From Candidatus Fraserbacteria bacterium (GTDB lineage Bacteria > Bipolaricaulota > Bipolaricaulia > RBG-16-55-9 > JAJCYT01): a stretch of 64,000 bases of DNA. The translations under genes were made by a program, and so were the position numbers. Position 1 is the first letter of the stretch. Each line of letters opens with the position of its first letter. The DNA lies in NCBI GenBank assembly GCA_029262795.1, contig JAJCYT010000021.1, positions 115,763 through 179,762 of the forward strand. Reading direction: 5' to 3'. The notes under the pieces are model-generated. The model did not search any database. It was not told the origin of the DNA and saw nothing but the letters and a program-made list of their open reading frames with translations. Below are positions 63,501-64,000 of the stretch, piece by piece.

Positions 63501-63712
63501 AAGAAGGTATTATTGCTGGTAAAGTTCTTGACGCGAAAGATCACCCAACTTGGACCGTCATGGATGGCGGTTATATTCATCACACCTTGGATTTGGACAT
63601 CCGTATCGACCTGAAAATTCTCAAGTTCTTCTGCATCCGCAGACGTTGCCATCCCTATCAAAATGCAACTTAGGATGAGTGCCAAATGCCAATGTTTATA
63701 GCCATTATTCAT
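60548..63712 (-). CDS. Large multi-PKD surface protein; last codons supplied by IS copy B
   Basis: ATG 63712 follows AGGAGG (1054 aa). Signal peptide (LALILSCILIGMATSADA); N-terminal domain shared with the 46744 protein (FTSNNTFFDDVCRNQFGDV); Gly/Pro linker; about five PKD-like repeats (DPDGDPLTYRWFLNGD style); a FecR-like region; EF-hand-like module (DTNSSGILEQSEVQKAIQYW); C-terminal beta-domain ending PNGIYLYIVTARG and WRSEVKKLVVLR. The codons for VVLR and the TAA stop lie within the terminal repeat of IS copy B. Likely exported and surface-attached. Confidence 0.8.
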   Translation of the reverse strand: MNNGYKHWHLALILSCILIGMATSADAEELENFQVDTDVQIQGVMNITAIHDGPSWVIFRVKNFTSNNTFFDDVCRNQFGDVLIRLISDTSVNISTRLQGTLPFTSGFSGVGINPPQPVTVFGVFSTSGDKNCVITVEKAPYVVIVGSGGSTTPPPPGNPPPSPPGNREPTVDLSMSPLNPQLGQPITFTATASDPDRDSLTYNWFLNGQRQPADNSVVEASISSPGTYTVRVEVEDGRGGDDSDTIRFTIGSSGGKNRDPTVSLSISPDNPVEGERIEFKANASDPDGDPLTYRWFLNGDESTVNDRSVVWEQPRAGNHTIRVLVSDGRGGTAERTRSFTVTDGRQSSPEPPVGNRDPEIIGEIEMSSDSPVLDERITFSIKATDPDQDSLTYSWYLDDERQSATGSSFSWTAIEGNDHEVRVEVSDGKGGSANASLSFFVACPITIGSANSRPQQFDLCSTAESNFELELIMEPTQPTQDTTVAFTAIATRKDGKAANVEFVWTINNLDGSTLQGFFCNRREGTSETRDICTMSSGYFSANSDHTFSVTAFLGLESISKSVSFKVRGNSDPSVSAFNHRPKEPTADTLVTLEVFAEDSDGDDLSYEWFINGEKQNNSEWYYDWKNPNHIDGEVVVEVTVTDGQGGQSLHKKTLMIEGPVARVLELGALVQIVRKVNPGQPSRYVLYDGDRIILKNRGAFIDIEWFDGQVKGRAYVPKNSDTGEGEFTIGSDRLSSGWPLDTIDEGVKHIEKQLFDMAKDKPVAWIIKKVGVTILKKGFDAILFTLEGIAGPSKAGTPDFVMVNLQSEIFIKPIPGGGLNFYTLDGNPTLYYDEGKSEMTLFAGEQTTIQGGKVSPSSPFDPNQIDMEGEELQGSLPPLVPDDSEMSSSGSLEEALDTNSSGILEQSEVQKAIQYWILSEIVPGSGETISDAKMRQIIQMWILGTPVGQNGKAQALMSSTQLSVSGLRMSSPRPLQRQIQLNAYNISSVQIQVFNLQGRLLIQEHNGGREVRFDLLDSQARALPNGIYLYIVTARGFDGQTWRSEVKKLVVLR

Positions 63713-63810
63713 TCCATGTCCTCCTTGAGTATTGATCACACATCCGTATCAAATTCTGGAACCCACTGAGATAAAATCCTCATTAATTCTTCTTTGCTTT
63801 GAAAGTGGTC

Positions 63811-64000
63811 TGACCTGCCCCACCTGATAGGTCCAGGTGGATGACTTAGTTTAGAGGGTATGACCCGCTCCCAGAAACTGGACCAGCTATTTTGAGAAAA
63901 TCGACCGAATAAAATCTTCCGATTCGGCGGATGTTTCCTGCAGTTGGGCAACGTACTCGGTGGGAGTCAGGTTGCCTAAACTGGAATGCGGTCGCATTTC
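63811..64000 (-). mobile_element. IS3-family element, one end
   Basis: The end TGACCTGCCCCACCTGATAG at 63811 resembles IS3-group terminal repeats, with a hairpin CCACCTG/CAGGTGG just inside. It encloses the 3' end of a transposase gene (63887-64000) and continues past the right edge of the window. It lies about 100 bp upstream of the surface-protein start. Confidence 0.72.
63887..64000 (-). CDS. IS3-family transposase, C-terminal end (partial)
   Basis: Thirty-seven residues plus stop, reading EMRPHSSLGNLTPTEYVAQL and ending RSIFSK. The RPHSSLGxLTPxEY segment is the hallmark of the IS3-family OrfB integrase C-terminus. The start is beyond the window edge. Confidence 0.85.
   Translation of the reverse strand, partial: EMRPHSSLGNLTPTEYVAQLQETSAESEDFIRSIFSK

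Noticed and set aside
63736..63951. 71-codon minus-strand frame at the right edge
   Set aside because: It runs through the IS3-family end in the wrong phase; the frame at 63887-64000 carries the transposase motif instead.

Overview
The window reads as chromosome from a diderm (Gram-negative-type) heterotrophic bacterium that I cannot place confidently. Support for a diderm: many signal-peptide proteins, two small beta-barrel-like proteins, and large PKD-repeat surface proteins with a shared C-terminal domain. Dockerin-like EF-hands, an archaeal-type 3-hydroxyacyl-CoA dehydrogenase/enoyl-CoA hydratase fusion, a split B12 mutase and long tails on ribosomal proteins S3 and L22 suggest a little-studied, probably uncultured lineage. 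That is inference; no 16S rRNA or tRNA is present.

1-14.1 kb (all minus strand): information-processing block read as fmdB, rpoC, rpsL, rpsG, fusA, rpsJ, rplC, rplD, rplW, rplB, rpsS, rplV, rpsC, rplP, rpmC, rpsQ (cut by the window edge). rpoB is not next to rpoC and no tuf lies between fusA and rpsJ. A consensus sigma70 promoter drives rpsL and an intrinsic terminator sits between rpsG and fusA.

14-36 kb: housekeeping and metabolism. mutL lies between two small secreted barrel-like proteins. Then come a DinB-like protein, an ITPase/XTPase, a methylcrotonyl-CoA-carboxylase-type beta subunit, a secreted metallopeptidase-like protein, accD-accA followed by a Crp/Fnr regulator, a thioredoxin-like cluster with a Nudix hydrolase, AzlCD, an EF-G-like GTPase with YjbQ, a cyclic-nucleotide-binding protein with an apparent ATT start, a MoxR/VWA pair, and a Kelch protein.

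36-54 kb: secreted proteins (FG-GAP, PKD, cohesin/dockerin-like, a large PKD protein), acyl-CoA metabolism (acyl-CoA ligase, HAD-ECH fusion), DsbA-like protein and MutM. An adenosylcobalamin acyl-CoA mutase pair follows whose two substrate-selecting residues match isobutyryl-CoA mutase, not methylmalonyl-CoA mutase. A TetR regulator and an isochorismatase-family hydrolase share a near-identical operator.

54-64 kb: accessory island. A DUF1348 gene is cut off by a tyrosine-recombinase fragment. Then come two diverged inverted copies of a ~0.7-kb IS with 17-bp ends, a truncated IS6-family element, a RelE/HigB-type toxin-antitoxin pair and a cyclase-ATPase-TPR signalling protein whose TPRs are fresh 120-bp tandem duplications. 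A second decayed recombinase fragment, a large PKD surface protein and the end of an IS3-family element complete it. The end of the second IS copy lies exactly over the last codons of the surface-protein gene and supplies its conserved C-terminus and stop codon, which I consider the most unusual feature of the window.
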